From Buxus sempervirens (Eukaryota > Streptophyta > Magnoliopsida > Buxales > Buxaceae), in contig OX387189.1 in assembly GCA_947561395.2 (NCBI GenBank), forward strand, positions 21,514,329 to 21,578,328: a DNA stretch of 64,000 nucleotides. Reading direction: 5' to 3'. A program made the translations under genes and the position numbers. Under the pieces are notes generated by a model. The model saw only the letters and a program-made list of their open reading frames with translations, was not told the DNA's origin and did no database searches. Shown here in pieces: positions 34,987 to 46,602 of the stretch (its first letter is position 1; every line of letters begins with the position of its first letter).

Positions 34987-35971
34987 AACCGGTACAGGTC
35001 AAGAAGGTGGTTCACAGAGCAGGGTTAGGGTCCAAGCCAAGGAAATGGAGAAGACAGGGGCAGATAGAAACTATGAAATTCCCTCATATCAGGGAAACTT
35101 TTCCAAAGCTTTCTCACATGATTCAACTGTCTCCTCCTGAGGATCAGTCCAAACCTCCGTACTACAATGTCAACCCATTCCAGAAACCCAAATCCTCAAC
35201 CATACAACCATATGTTCCACCTCCACCTCCACAAGCATCGGGTGGGCCTGGGCCACAGGCAGAACAAGAGTAGGACTTTTCAGAGGACATTGGAACATTC
35301 TTTGCCATGACAGAAGGCAAACAAGAAGAAGTAGCAGAGGAGCTACCCTTTATTGATTGGGCTGCAGTAGAAGTTCCATCTGGGACCAGCCCTACAGGAG
35401 AAGCAGGCAACGCAACTCACCCAGTACTAGTGATTTCTGATGCGGACCCTGAGCTTGAGGAGCAGGCTTGTATCCCTGCCCCAGGTTCTTTTATTCTGAA
35501 TAATTGGGAGGAAACTCCCCTTACTTTTGAAGCCGCGTTTGTTTGGCAAACAGACATGGCTTCCAAAAAAAAACTCCATTAGTGGAATGCCCTTTTCCTG
35601 AAGATTTTAATGAGCCTTCGTCTTCAGGGAAAGATTTTGTAGAAGGCTCTCAAAAAACAAAAAAATATTTTTCAATGTTTTCTAGAAAAGATAAAATTTT
35701 CAAAAAGGTCCAAACCATTTATGAACCATATAAGCAAACGGAATTGGATCAGGATGAGTATGACTTCGACCTTGAGCTCGACTTTGACCTAATGGGGGTG
35801 GAGGAAGAGACCGAGGACGAAGAAGACGACGTTCCAAAAGAAATCACATATCAATTAGAGCGTCATGAAAAGGGGGTCCAACCCAATATTGAAGAGACCA
35901 TATTAATAAACCTAGGGACTAAAGATGACCCAAAAATAGTGAAGATTGGGGTATGTCTATCTGAGGTATAG
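34987..35971 (+). pseudogene. Protease-RT linker region, interrupted
   Basis: Coding-like region linking protease to RT. After the one-base deletion the frame continues as HRAGLGSKPRKWRRQG to a TAG at 35,271, then TEGKQEEVAEELPFIDW to a run of nine A (35,565-35,574) where the frame shifts. The next piece (35,543-35,971) has acidic EEETEDEEDD and LERHEKGVQPNIEET, and ends at a TAG (35,969-35,971) directly before RT. The older Tat fragment retains the LERHEKG motif, so the region is part of the polyprotein. In Ogre elements an intron is known between protease and RT; I cannot tell whether one is used here. Confidence 0.8.
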
Positions 35972-35980
35972 CGGGAAGAA

Positions 35981-38900
35981 ATGATACGATTCTTGGCTGA
36001 TTATGAAGATGTATTTGCATGGTCGTATCGGGATATGCCTGGACTAGACACAGACATGGTTGTACATAGGCTACCAATTCTGCCAGATGCTAAGCCAGTT
36101 AAACAGAAACTGAGAAGGTTAAAACCAGAATGGACTTTAAAGGTCAAAGATGAAGTGGTTAAGCAGTTCCAAGCAGGATTCTTGGCGGTTTCCACATACC
36201 CTGAATGGCTTGCAAATATAGTACCAGTGCCAAAGAAAGATGGAAAGGTCAGAATGTGCGTAGATTATAGAGATTTGAATAAGGCAAGTCCAAAGGATGA
36301 TTTTCCACTTCCACACATAGACATCTTGGTGGATAACACCGCTGTACATAGTTTGTTCTCATTCATGGACGGCTTTTCTGGTTATAATCAAATCAAGATG
36401 GCAAAGGAGGATCAGGAGAAAACGGCTTTCATTACACCTTGGGGTACCTTCCACTACACTGTCATGCCATTTGGACTTAAGAACGCTGGGGCAACCTACC
36501 AGAGGGCCATGACAGCCTTATTCCATGATATGATCCATAAGGAGATGGAGGTTTATGTGGATGATATGATAGCCAAATCCTGTGAAGAAGAAGACCACTT
36601 GATCAATTTGAAGAAGGTGTTTGACCGGCTCAGGAAATATATTCTAAGGCTTAACCCTGCAAAATGTGTCTTTGGGGCTACATCAGGAAAGTTATTGGGC
36701 TTTATAGTAAGCAGGAAGGGAATTGAGATTGACCCAGCTAAAGCCAGAGCAATCATTGAAATGCCATCACCTAGAACGGAGAAGGAAGTTCGTGGTTTTC
36801 TTGGAAGAATTCAGTACATAAGCCGGTTCATAGCACAGCTCACCACTATCTGTGAACCAATTTTCAAACTTCTTAGAAAGAATAACCCGACAGTATGGAA
36901 TGATGATTGCCAAGAAGCCTTTGACACAATAAAGGAGTATTTATTGAACCCACCTATACTAGTACCACCAACTCCAGGAAGACCATTGATTTTATACTTG
37001 TCTGTTTTAGAGACGTCAATGGGGTGTGTCTTAGGACAGCATGACGATACAGGCAGAAAGGAGAGGGCGATTTACTACCTGAGTAAGAAATTTACAGAAT
37101 ATGAAGCAAAATATTCCCCTCTAGAAAAGACTTGTTGTGCTTTAGTGTGGGAAACTCAGAGACTAAGGCACTATTTCCTTAGTCATTCCACCTTACTGAT
37201 ATCTCGAATGGACCCTTTGAAGTATCTATTTGAGAAACCAGCTTTAACTGGCAGAACAGCAAAGTGGCAGTTGTTACTCTCTGAATTTGACCTCACCTAT
37301 ATCACACAGAAGGCCATTAAGGGTCAAGCCATAGCTGATCACTTAGCTGCACACCCTTTACCAGAATACCAACCCTTAAAGACCAACTTCCCTGATGAGG
37401 CAATCCTGTTTGCTGAAGAGGAAGAAGGTGAAAGCTCATGACAAATGTTTTTTGATGGGGCCGCCAATATGAATGGAAATGGAATAGGGGCTGTTTTGAT
37501 CAAGCCAGATGGGGCACATATCCCAATCGCAGTAAAACTAAGGTTCCAATGCACAAACAATATAGCAGAATATGAAGCATGCATAATTGGGTTGCAAGCT
37601 GCCTTAGACCATGAAGTAGAGGAACTTGACGTATATGGAGATTCGAGTCTTATCATCTTCCAAACAACTGGTGAATGGAAAACCAAGGATCGCAAATTGA
37701 TCCCCTATCACCAGTATTTGGAAGAAATAAGCACCAGGTTTACTCGAATTTCCTTCAATTATATGCCAAGGGCCAAAAACCAGTTTGCGGATGCTCTAGC
37801 AACATTGGCTTCAATGGTCAGCATGCCAGAAGGTGTTGATATTAGACCACTGGAAATTGAAGTCAGAGATGAGCCAGCCTATTGCCTTGTTCTAGAAGAA
37901 ACCCCAGAAGAAGAAGTACCATGGTTTCAAGACATTAAGAACTTCCTAAATGATCGGAGTTTGCCAGAAAATGTCACCTCTACAGAGAAAAGAACAATAC
38001 AAAGGTTGGCAGGACAGTTCTTATTAAGTGGTGGGCAGTTGTACAAAAGATCACATAACGATATCCTACTTAGATGTGTTGCCAAAACCGAATCAGAAAG
38101 GCTAATTGATACGGTACATGGAGGAGTTTGTGGACCCCATATGAACGGGCATATGCTTGCCAAGAAGATTCTGCGATTGGGATATTACTGGTCGACTATG
38201 GAACACGATTGCTATATACACGTCAAAAGGTGTCATTTATGCCAAGTGTACGCGGATAACAAGAATGCACCCCCAAGTGAATTACACAGCATGACATTCC
38301 CGTGGCCCTTCTCCATGTGGGGTATAGATGTCATTGGAATGATCTCTCCAAAGGCATCAAATGGACACAGGTTTATACTTGTAGCAATCGATTATTTTAC
38401 CAAGTGGGTAGAAGCGGCTTCTTATGCAAACATTACGAGTAGCCATGTTCTTAAGTTTTTGAAGCACAACATCATTTGTCGCTACGGTTTGCCAAGTGCC
38501 ATAGTAACAGACAATGCTTCAAACCTTAAGAACAAAGACATGAGGAAGATGTGTGAACAATTCCAGATTACCCACCACAAGTCAGCTCCTTACAGACCAA
38601 AGATGAATGGGGCAGTGGAAGCAGCAAATAAGAACATAAAGAAGATCATTCAGAAGATGGTAGTGAGTTTTAAAGATTGGCATGAAATGCTGCCACTTGC
38701 TCTACATGCTTACAGAACCTCGATTCTGACTTCTACAGGGGCAACCCCATATTCCCTAGTCTATGGAATGGAAGCAGTTTTACCAGTGGAAGTGGAAATA
38801 CCTTCACTAAGAGTGCTAATGGAAGCTGAATTAGAAGAAGCTGAATGGATACAGTCTAGGCATGATCAACTCAATTTAATAGAAGAAAAGCGTTTGAAGG

Positions 38901-39169
38901 CACTTAGTCATGGCCAATTGTATCGGAAGAGGATGGCCAGGGCTTACAATAAAAAGGTGAAGCCCAGAACTTTCCAAGAAGGAAATTTGGTATTAAAGAA
39001 GATTTTACCCTTTTTGGAAGATCCTCGTGGAAAATTCAAACCAAATTGGGAAGGGCCTTATATAGTTAAGAAGGTCCTATCAGGGGGTGCTCTCATCTTA
39101 ACAGAAATGGATGGGAAGGATTTTCCTGAGCCAATTAACTCTGATACAGTAAAGAGATATTTTCCATGA
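35981..39169 (+). CDS. pol: Reverse transcriptase, two RNases H, integrase (one TGA)
   Basis: Copies element RNA into DNA and inserts it. One frame from 35,981 to 39,169, broken only by TGA at 37,439-37,441, a likely Trp codon. RT: VPVPKKDGKVRMCVDYRDLN, MPFGLKNAGATYQR and catalytic YVDD near residue 192. First RNase H to about 37,400 (EKTCCALVWETQRLRHY). Second, archaeal-type RNase H from 37,445 (MFFDGAANMNGNGIGAVLI, NNIAEYEACIIGLQAA), a marker of the Tat lineage. Integrase: HHCC finger about 38,118-38,240 (CHLCQVY); catalytic Asp 38,327, Asp 38,510 and Glu 38,618, spacing D-35-E; C-terminal domain ending DTVKRYFP. No chromodomain. All catalytic residues inspected are present. Confidence 0.95.
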
Positions 39170-40080
39170 ATGAATATTACTAGGAAAGGATCTGAGGCCA
39201 TTTTTCCTTATATCCCAAAATTTACATCCCTAGTCAAGTCAATTTGAGCCTGTTCGTCTTTTTGTTAAACCTAAACTGGACCTACAGTCTTATACTGGGG
39301 CAAAGCCAATAAGGGCAAAGCCAATAGGGGCAAAAGAAAAAAAATGAGAAAAAAAGAGAGAAAAAAATATATATATAAGGGCAAATGAAAGCCAAATACA
39401 AAAGAAGAGGAATGGGATCGAATTCACCATGACTGTAAGTCCAGTTGACCCATTTTTTCACACTTAGAAAATTTTGAGCCTTTAATACCTTTTCTTTCAT
39501 AAACCGAGCTTAGCCTTTGTTTCATCCTATTATTAAGCCCTCGGTGATTTTAGTATATTCATTCAACTTTCAGAGTAAGATTGGTGATGACGGAATACAG
39601 AAGCCAACCCTAGTGAAAACCGTAATTGGCGCTAGGGGGAAAAGGGGCAAAAAAAAAAAAGAATCAAGGGTTAAGTTGATCATGTGGTCTAAAATCAGCA
39701 TGAGCACTGGAAATTGAGCAGATTAGCAAGGTCAGTCATGAAGGAAATGCCATTTGGGGATGACTCTAAAGGTCGCGGGTAGACAGATTTGGTCTCTCCC
39801 TATTGCTTGGATTACCCTTTTCATTATTCAACCTGATTTTAATTCCTTTAATTATATGTGATTAAGTGTTTTGGATCAGCTTTCAAAAAAAAAAAAAAAC
39901 TATACTTTGGCCAGTGATGAGAAATCAAATACTTTTTCATAAAACTTCTGTTTTTATAAGCATCTGAGAATTCTGAGGCCAATAATATAAAACCTATTTT
40001 GGAATTAAATATTTTGTCTTTCCACTAATGGAGTTTGCTTTTGTATAAAAGTATGAAAAAAAATATAAGAATAAAAGAAT
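39170..40080. other. Non-coding spacer between integrase and antisense gene 1
   Basis: No coding signal. A 14-bp direct repeat, GGGCAAAGCCAATA, occurs twice near 39,298-39,326, and short A-runs are frequent. It would hold the 3' untranslated sequence and polyadenylation signals of antisense gene 1, none of which I can pinpoint. Confidence 0.6.
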
Positions 40081-41980
40081 CTAATCTCTACTCCCCAGCT
40101 GCTCCTCAAGCTCCCTAATCCTAGCTGCCTGAGTTGCAATGATTCCAGAAGCACCCTCTGCATCAGGATCACTCAAAAAGGAGATGATCTCATCAGAAAG
40201 AGAATGCTTGATCTTCAACGCCCTAAGGTCAACCAGGGAATCCTGATATTTCTTCCGCATCACGCGGACTTCAAAGCGACGCGCCTGTCGTTGTTCCTCA
40301 AGTTTATTTTCCAGGGCAAGGCGGCAAGACTTCTGCTCTTCAAGTTGCCTCTCCAAATTAATACCCTTTATCCTGAGCTCTTGTGCTTCTCGTACCCAAA
40401 TTTGTTGAAGCCGCTTGTGGGTTGCTCTTTCAGACTCCAGGATGTCCTCATAAGAAGGGGGAAGAACCGCAGGAGGATCCTCTGGTACTGGGGCATGACT
40501 CTGCACCTGCTCTTTGATCCAGAATTGATAATCCTTCACATGGGACTCCGAAAAGATAGGACCCCGCAGAAAACGGACGTAGGACCACTCTTTCATTAAT
40601 TGAGCAGTTAGCCCCATGGAGGCTGGTGTAAGTGGCCCTAAAAGCTTTTCATATCCAGTAGGGATCATAATCCCCTGGATCGCTCTAAACTGCCGAAGAA
40701 CCCTCAAAGGAAGATAGAGAACAGCAGATTTCAAGCCTGCTAGGACCAGAAAGTTTTTATCTCTAAAGCTGATCACTGTCTTTGGAGTAGGCTGATAAGT
40801 GCCAGGCCATCTCACTTGATCATCCTGGAGAGTACCCAAGAAAGTGAACCAGCCTTGCTTGCCACCTTGGATGTTAGGACATCCCCTATTGCTCATCAGA
40901 ACAGGAACTTTCAATCTTGGAAAGAAGCGGCGAGTTATTTCTTCAACCTGGCTAAGATGGTCAAGCAACCAAAGCTGCAGAAAAAGGGAGTATTCCAATT
41001 TATTTCCAAAAAGAAAAAAAAAGAGAAAAAAGAAAAAGAAAGAAAAAATGAAAAAAAAAATGAAGAAAAAAAAAAGGAATAAAAAGAAAAAGAGAAGAAG
41101 AAGAAAAAGAAAAGAAAAAAAGAAAAGAAGAAGAAGAAAAAGAAAAGAAAAAAAAGAAGAGAAGAAGAAAAAAAAAAGAGAAAAAAAAAAGAAAAGAAAA
41201 AAAATATATATGTATATTTTTTACCTGTAGGATAGGGGCGCAGGCAAGGAAGCGTTTCTTCTTCCTGAAATAGCAATCAGTAAGGGCCTGGTATATCTCT
41301 GCTAGGATCATAGGGGCCAACCTCTCACGTTCCCTAACCTGGCAGATAACTGAGATGAGAGCCAAGTCAACCTGGTCATCACCCCGTGGAAAAAGCAACT
41401 GATTGACCACTACCAGGGTCAATGCATTAAACCTAGCGTCCTTGTCTTCACTCCTCAGAAGTTTTTCAGTCAAAAAGGTCTTGGACAAGGTCAATAGTGC
41501 ATCAGAATTTCCTAGGTCCTTCTTCCCTATACCCAAGAAATTGGAAGCCTCTTTTTTATAACTAAGCTTTAGGGGTGGGTTCACAACTTTTTCAGAAAAT
41601 CTTAGGCCAAGGATGGTTTCAATCTCTTCTATGGTAGGAGTCATCTCTTTATCATCAAAGCGGAAGAGATTCAGTTCAGGTACCCAGTGTCCAATCAAAG
41701 CTTCAATGATTTCCCACTTAAAGGGAATTTTAGGGAGGTGTAGGATATGCCCTAAGTGGATGGAATCCCAGCAAATCTCCTCATCAAGGGTCATGGAGTT
41801 AACCCATCTATCATAGAAGGAGTCCACAATGTTGTACCTGGTGAGATTAGGAGGTTTTGATCTAACAGGTTGTCTTGCAGGAGGAGATTCAACGGCAGGA
41901 GAAAGCGGCGTAGGGAAAGCCATGGAAGCGCTAAAGAAGCCAAGGAAAGCGAGAAAAGACGTGCTCAGGGAGTTTTCCAA
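40081..41980 (-). CDS. Antisense gene 1: DUF7745/plant-mobile-domain-like, coiled coil
   Basis: Two-exon gene on the strand opposite pol. Exon 1 41,980-41,225 (252 codons), intron 40,975-41,224 (250 bp, donor CAG|GTAAAA, acceptor TTTCTGCAG|C), exon 2 40,974-40,081; phase 0 on both sides, product about 549 residues. N-terminal half: NIVDSFYDRW, LHLPKIPFKWEIIEALI, ELNLFRFDDKEMTPTIEEIE, a pattern I associate with DUF7745 and plant mobile domain proteins. After the junction: LWLLDHLSQVEE and LYLPLRVLRQF. The last 120 residues are a Lys/Glu/Arg-rich coiled coil ending ARIRELEEQL. No stops or frameshifts once spliced. A TATA box (42,014-42,023) and a five-unit palindrome cluster lie just upstream. 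Function unknown; related antisense ORFs are known from Tat/Ogre elements. Confidence 0.85.
40998..41215 (-). other. Polypyrimidine-rich intron core of antisense gene 1
   Basis: About 200 bp of almost pure A/G on the plus strand (runs of AAAAAG and AAGAAG), hence T/C-rich on the minus strand. It lies wholly inside the inferred intron and would act as an extreme polypyrimidine tract before the TTTCTGCAG acceptor. Lys-rich or Phe-rich open frames across it are low-complexity artefacts. Confidence 0.8.
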
Positions 41981-42013
41981 TTATTAAAAGTGTCATAATG
42001 ACGTTCCCTATGA

Positions 42014-42023
42014 GTTTATATAG
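42014..42023 (-). promoter_or_regulatory. TATA box of antisense gene 1
   Basis: On the minus strand CTATATAAAC, 34 bp before the ATG at 41,980 and 23 bp downstream of the palindrome cluster at 42,046-42,178. The short distance leaves almost no 5' untranslated region if start is about 30 bp downstream. Confidence 0.7.
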
Positions 42024-42045
42024 AAAAAATCGTTAAGGCAGTAAA

Positions 42046-42178
42046 ATCCGTAATTGTAATACGGGCATAGTGCGCCCGTATAAAGAATACGGACACACTG
42101 TGACCGGGAAAAATTTACGGGCACAGTGCGCCCGTATAACAATTACGGGCTCGGCTTGCTCGTAGTCTAAGTACGGTT
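42046..42178 (-). promoter_or_regulatory. 21-bp palindrome cluster, 5 units, antisense gene 1 promoter
   Basis: Units at 42046, 42074, 42102, 42130 and 42158, exact 28-bp period with 7-bp linkers. Unit 4 has GCCCGTA and TACGGGC arms. It sits between the 3' end of antisense gene 2 and the TATA box of antisense gene 1. Confidence 0.93.
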
Positions 42179-42395
42179 CCTTTCCGGAAAAATGCAAAAA
42201 TGGGCAGTTTTAATTTCTTTGTTTCCCTAAGCTTCACCTGTCCCTGTTTTAACATTCATCAGGTAATAAATACTGAAAATAAAGAAGAAAAGAACACAAA
42301 TGGAAATAAATCAAACTTCTTTTATAGATATATGAATGTTTACATCACTTTTGCCAAAAAATACAAGTGTACATGGAAGAATCCTAATCTAATGT

Positions 42396-45256
42396 CTATG
42401 CAGGTCCGCCCCTACGGCCACGGCCTCGTCCTCTGCCTCGACCACGGCCTGAAGATCGCCTGCGCTCAAAGACATGCCGCACAACATTGCGGGCTGTGCT
42501 ACGCGTCATCCTGCTCAAAACAGACTGAATATCATGCCACATATATAAAGGCACAAGGCCAGCAGTGGGATGATCAGGAGGGACGTACCCTGAAGTATCT
42601 ACATCAGAATCAGTACGGGAAGAATCCGCTGAAGTATCAACAGCAGCATGCGTCTCCTCAACATCCTCCATAGCAGGACTAGTAGGAGCAGAGGTCTCAG
42701 GTACATCAGCATCAGGACCAGGCTCTACAGGATCAGCTGTAGTCTCCTCCATCACCACAGCATCCACGGTAGGCTCAACCACAGCAGCGTCCATAGCCGA
42801 ATCCATATCTACATCAGCAGACGCAGCAGGAGCAGTCTCAGCTACTGGGGCAGACTCTGGCACATCCTCAGTAGCAGGTACAATATCAGCCTCGACCTCG
42901 GGCTCTGCTGCAAGAACCTCTACTGGACTGGGAGACGTCATGAACTCCACCCGTGCCACAGAAAATACCTCATCCCGAAAATGCATGGGCACGGGTGAAG
43001 CAGGTGAAGAAGGGCCGGCTGTGTCCTCCTGAAACTAAGATAAGGAATTTCAGTCAGAACAAGACAAACTAATGCGAGAGTTTTTTTTATGGAAATAAAA
43101 GAAGAAGTTAACCTGAGTATAAGATGGACCCGCCTGGTCCTGTGCATCAGATGGACCTTCCTGGCCCTGTGCTCTGGCTAGCTGCCCCCGGAGGTCTGAA
43201 ATGGTGATATAGAGGGCATCTCGCTCGGCGATCGCAGCATCTCGCTGGCGCTCTAGATCAGCATATCGAGACCGGATCTCTGCCAACTGGGCCTCCAGAA
43301 ATAGAAAAGAAAGAAGTCAGAAAAATGCCAAGTTCAGATGAAATGAAAATAGAAAGGTGAAAAGGAAGAAGGCATACCGTAGTGTCATAGGCCCTAATCA
43401 CTACCCCTCCAATCTCAGTGACTCCGCCACGGACAGGCATAGGTGGCATGAGGCACCCAACAGAAGCTCGCCTGAACCAGGCATCATAGTCACCCTCCTC
43501 CAATAATGTCTCTGCCTCAGTCCAATCTAGGAACTGGGCAGGATCAACAGGCATAGGAAGGTAGGAAGGAGTAGTATCTGGCGGGATGGCAGGAATCCGT
43601 GGCTCTCCCACATGCTGAAAGAAGAAGCGCTCGCCGCAGTACCAAATGCTGCCCAGCTGACCAATAAAGAACTGGTATCTCTGTCGTCTCTGGTCAGGGA
43701 CAAATGCATCATCTCTGGCTGCCTGCAGAGCCAGCACCTCATGAATGTCCTCCATCCTGGGGACAAATAGCTGAAAAACAGAACAGGACATCAAATATGT
43801 GACTCAAGAAGAAAAGAAAAGAACAAAGTAGAGAAATTAAAGAAGATTACCTCAGACCAGTACAACCTGTCCAAGTGGGCCCGGGCGGACCTGGGACGAC
43901 TCTTTTCAGAGTCATGCTCTACATGACACCATCTACGTGCCATAGGATACGTCTCCTCAGGCATCGTAGAGGTAGGACGGAAATAGGGTATATAAACCCT
44001 AGCAAAAAACTGCAAAAAAAAAAAAAAAGAGTTAGAGGAATTGAAAAGGAGAGATAAGAAAAAGAGAAAGAGAAGAGAAATAGATATTTCACCTGCAGAA
44101 AAGGCAGAAAAATCTGCACCCAACTCCAGCCCCTCTAGAAGTAGAGAGGCCGCTCACCGATCGGCGAAGGCCGGCCAAAATAGTACCAAAAATAAGCGGG
44201 CCCCATGCATATCTCCTCGCCCGCTGAAGATCTCCCAGTAAGCTCAGAAAATGAGGACTGACTGAGGTCTTGTCCTCTGGGAAGAAGCAGGATCCCATCA
44301 TATACAGAAAAAGGAATCGGAAGGCATATGGGAAAACGTGGTCACTGGCAGCAAGCTGACCAAACTGCCTCCTACTGAAAGTCTCTCTCAACCATGTCAG
44401 AGACAATCTCGCTCTCCCCTGATCCCATGCCTCAGGAGGCAGCACGATATATCCAAGATAAGCTGCAACCTCATCAGCCTCTGGCATCGCCATCTCGGGA
44501 ATAACATCACCGATCATCCTAATCCCGGTGATGAGCGTGAAATCAGAAGGCCGGATCCCAATCTCAATATCTGGAAAGTGGAAGCTCAATGTCTCTGGGA
44601 AAAACCTCTCCAGCAATGCGGCAATGAGGGCCCGATCCAAGCGTACGTCCAGGATGGTGATAAACATACCAAATCCATACAAGCCTAGCTCCCGACGGAA
44701 GGCCGAACTGCAAGCTCCCAAAAATCTAATAAAGCTAGCCCAGCTCCCTCTATAGTGGGACATAGCAAACTCCAAAGGGATATCCGCCCTAATACACGCT
44801 GAGGGATGAGTCCTCAAGCCATGCAAAAGATCGGTATCCATAATCTGGGCAGCCACCTCCTCAGGGATCTCAACCCTGGTCCTGGCCTCATCTCTGCCAC
44901 GGCCCCCTCTGAGGCCTCCTCTATGGCCCTCATCATGGCCTCCATCTCTGCCTCCAGCTCTGCGCCTGCTACGGCTCCTATCTCTGCCCAAAGCCTCAAC
45001 AGCCGGCTAAAAGAAAATAATTGAAAGAAGGAAAGAATAAGAAGGATGTATTTTGTAAAAGAATCTTGAATTCAGAATTATTAGAATATACCTCTGGGGT
45101 CGCCTCACGCGAATCCCCAGAAGGAAGATCCGGGACATCAGAATCTGAATCCCTCTCGGCCCTCGAAGACGAGGCCACATCAGCATGATCCCGCCTAACC
45201 CTCGAAGAGGAAGGCTCATCTGCAGGATCCCGGGAAGCTGATCGAAGACGGGCCAT
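42396..45256 (-). CDS. Antisense gene 2: plant mobile domain protein, six exons
   Basis: Six exons on the minus strand: 45,256-45,092; 45,006-44,093; 44,009-43,851; 43,770-43,378; 43,286 (or 43,292)-43,113; 43,034-42,396. All junctions are GT-AG. Exons 1, 3, 4, 5 and 6 are in phase 0. About 815 codons. Exon 1 is Ser/Arg/Asp-rich; exon 2 starts with an Arg/Gly-rich stretch, then a plant mobile domain (aminotransferase-like, transposase-derived): IGIRPSDFTLITGIRMIGD, TWLRETFSRRQFGQL, YMMGSCFFPEDK, ARRYAWGPLIFGTILAGLRR. Exon 5 is a coiled coil; exon 6 has an acidic Ala/Val/Glu-rich region and an RG-rich tail. A run of five T near 44,108-44,112 puts the end of exon 2 out of frame with exon 3, a probable one-base indel. 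Role unknown. Confidence 0.82.
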
Positions 45257-46602
45257 CTACGGTTCAAATCAGGGAGATATTTAATTATTCTTGTTAAAAT
45301 TTTATTGTTTGATCTTTATTCTAACCAAGATTAACTAATTTGCAGGAAAAGGAAAATTGGGAAAAGAAAGTGCTTCAAGAACTCCCGACCAAAATCAGAA
45401 ATCAACTAAGGAGTTTATTTTTGAGAAATTTTATTGTTCTTTGCTTTAATGTATAGGAAGTTCAGGCTTCCTGTATATGAAAAAAAAAAAAAAAAAGAAG
45501 AGAAGAAAAAGAATTATGTATATTGATCTTAATTTTCTCTTTTGGGATTTTCTATAAAGACCTAACCATTCAACTTTATTTGGTTTCAGGATAGAAGTTT
45601 AAGTCTATTTGCATGGATATTGGAATTGCAGAGCCGAAAAGCCATTATTCATCTCAAGATAAGAGACTTCAATAAGGGGCTTGCCATTCGAAGACAAGAA
45701 CCTCAGAATTTCAGTCAAGAATCAGAAAATTTGCAAACAACAGTTCAGAGGTGTCAATTAACAAGGAAAAAGAACCAAATATCAGCTCAAAAACAGAAAA
45801 TCTATAGCTTGAGATAATCATCTCTAATTCAAGGAGCAGAAGAAATAAAAGTGTCATTCAGGACATGTCATTCACAAGGAAAAGCGGCATATTGAACAAA
45901 CCAATGTCGGGGAGTTTAATCATTCCAGAATTCAAGAGCATAGAAATAGTGAATCAAATCAGACCAATATAGACAAAGTAAGCATTTGGGTTAATCAAGA
46001 GCAAAGAAAGAAAAAAAAAAGAGAGAATTGGATTCTACTGTCACATGTATTGCTCATAAGAGAAGCTTACAGAAATTTCGGCCAACCAGAAAGATCACAT
46101 GAAAAGCAAATCAGGCCAAGCAAAGATTCAGGTCTAAGAAACAAATCAGAAATTTTTTGTCGAATGCATATCCCCCAACAGTGAGCATGGAATTGGGGAT
46201 TATTCTCAAACCATAAACAGTCAAACTCGTGCATAAACTAGACTTGATGCTATTATTGAAAAGGGGATTTCGGCCACTTACTTAGTACAGTCGAAATGGA
46301 GGAATCAAACGAGGAGCTCTTACTTTACCAAAGATCAAAGGAAAATCCACGGCCGATTGAGTAAATGAAAACACAAAGGATGCTCGAATGTGAGAGTCGC
46401 CGGATTCAATGGAGGATATGAGAACCACCGGAATGAACAGTGGTCGCCGGAAAATGAGAAGTTCGCCGGAGGTAGAAGTCGTGCACCTTCGGAGATTTGA
46501 AGAAGAAGAGAAAACCGTAAGAGAAGATACGGTCGCAGAGAAAATAGGGCAGAGTGCGAGCAGAAGAAGAAAGGTCGCGGCCGCGGTTAAGAAGAGGGCA
46601 AA
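45257..46602 (-). promoter_or_regulatory. Probable 5' untranslated exon and intron of antisense gene 2
   Basis: On the minus strand, sequence just below the palindrome cluster (46,600 to about 46,300) looks like a plant 5' untranslated leader, CT-rich and ending in donor-like TTTG|GTAAAG or CTAA|GTAAGTG. The ATG at 45,256 is preceded at once by CCGTAG, a possible acceptor. I infer a leader intron. No clear TATA box was found and the open frame 46,282-46,698 is not convincing as protein. Confidence 0.4.

Noticed and set aside
20777..39169. Pararetrovirus (caulimovirus) insertion as source of RT
   Set aside because: LTRs, target duplications, integrase and RT sequence type place all RT here in Ty3/gypsy; no movement or coat protein genes were seen.
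40844..41230. Lys/Arg-rich plus-strand frame and Phe-rich minus-strand frame
   Set aside because: Pure low-complexity reading of the A/G tract, inside the antisense gene 1 intron.
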